From Treponema sp. (GTDB lineage Bacteria; Spirochaetota; Spirochaetia; Treponematales; Breznakiellaceae): a stretch of DNA of 6,271 bases. Under the pieces are notes generated by a model, which saw only the letters and a program-made list of their open reading frames with translations, was not told the origin of the DNA and did no database searches. Positions 6,144 through 6,271 of this stretch are shown in pieces; the stretch's first letter is position 1; the number at the start of each line of letters is the position of its first letter. The position numbers and the translations under genes are program-made. The stretch spans positions 6,226-12,496 of the forward strand of contig WQRT01000068.1 of assembly GCA_009786625.1 (NCBI GenBank), given 5' to 3'.

Positions 6144-6271
6144 ATGCCAAAGGCTGTTTTTAGACCCAATGAACTTGTAACGCTTGAGAACAAGATTATT
6201 ATTGATTCTCCCACTTCATTTTCTGAGCTTGCTCATTATGCGCCCGCGGAAGAAATCGAGGATGTGCTTGA
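6144..6271 (+). CDS. fliH: Flagellar export-ATPase stator protein FliH, 5' end only
   Basis: The frame opens with ATG at 6144 and runs without a stop to the end of the window (42 complete codons). FliH is the cytoplasmic partner that holds the FliI ATPase to the flagellar export gate. The visible N-terminus, MPKAVFRPNELVTLENKIII, resembles the N-termini of treponemal FliH proteins, with the VFRP element near the start; the conserved C-terminal domain is beyond the window. The assignment therefore leans on position: fliH follows fliG in spirochaetes and in Bacillus. AAAGAGG (6128-6134) lies nine bases upstream of the start. The 152-base gap from fliG is the longest in the flagellar part and holds the two opposed repeat arrays. 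Confidence 0.85.
   Translation, partial: MPKAVFRPNELVTLENKIIIDSPTSFSELAHYAPAEEIEDVL

Overview
The window is a stretch of chromosome from a spirochaete, most likely a Treponema-like organism of moderate GC content. This rests on the gene order hslV-hslU-flgB-flgC-fliE-fliF-fliG-fliH, all on the + strand. Borrelia has the same order, and treponemes share the flgB-to-fliH part. The protein sequences also fit: a FliG of the type spirochaetes carry in the flgB operon, and a FliH that opens with a VFRP segment. Species assignment is inference; no rRNA or other marker is present.

Layout: positions 1-156 hold the last 51 codons of hslV, the peptidase of the HslVU protease. Positions 202-1767 hold hslU, its AAA+ unfoldase, with an enlarged I domain. 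After a 71-base gap come the flagellar basal-body genes: flgB (1839-2252) and flgC (2314-2775) for the proximal rod, fliE (2796-3191) for the MS-ring/rod junction, fliF (3217-4932) for the MS ring, and fliG (4936-5991) for the rotor/switch. After a 152-base gap the start of fliH (6144 to the window end) encodes the stator of the export ATPase. Apart from the three longer gaps the genes are tightly packed (3 to 45 bases), each with a purine-rich Shine-Dalgarno sequence. This fits one long transcription unit, although no promoter could be identified with confidence.

The genes build the base of the flagellar motor from the inside out. FliF forms the membrane ring, FliG docks on its cytoplasmic tail and takes torque from the stators, FliE links the ring to the rod, FlgB and FlgC form the rod base, and FliH begins the export-ATPase block that presumably continues downstream. 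HslVU has no known direct role in the motor; its position next to flgB recalls Bacillus, where clpQ-clpY-codY precede flgB.

The coding content is ordinary, and I see no new gene system. The part that ordinary annotation would miss is non-coding: all three gaps longer than 60 bases hold G-rich repeats with a 7-base period (TTAGGGG, ATAGGGA and variants), starting at or just after the preceding stop codon. The fliG-fliH gap has one array in each orientation. Together they form a 17/18 inverted repeat around a 65-base loop, and one arm matches the canonical G-quadruplex pattern. No tRNA, rRNA, CRISPR array, insertion sequence or transposase was seen.
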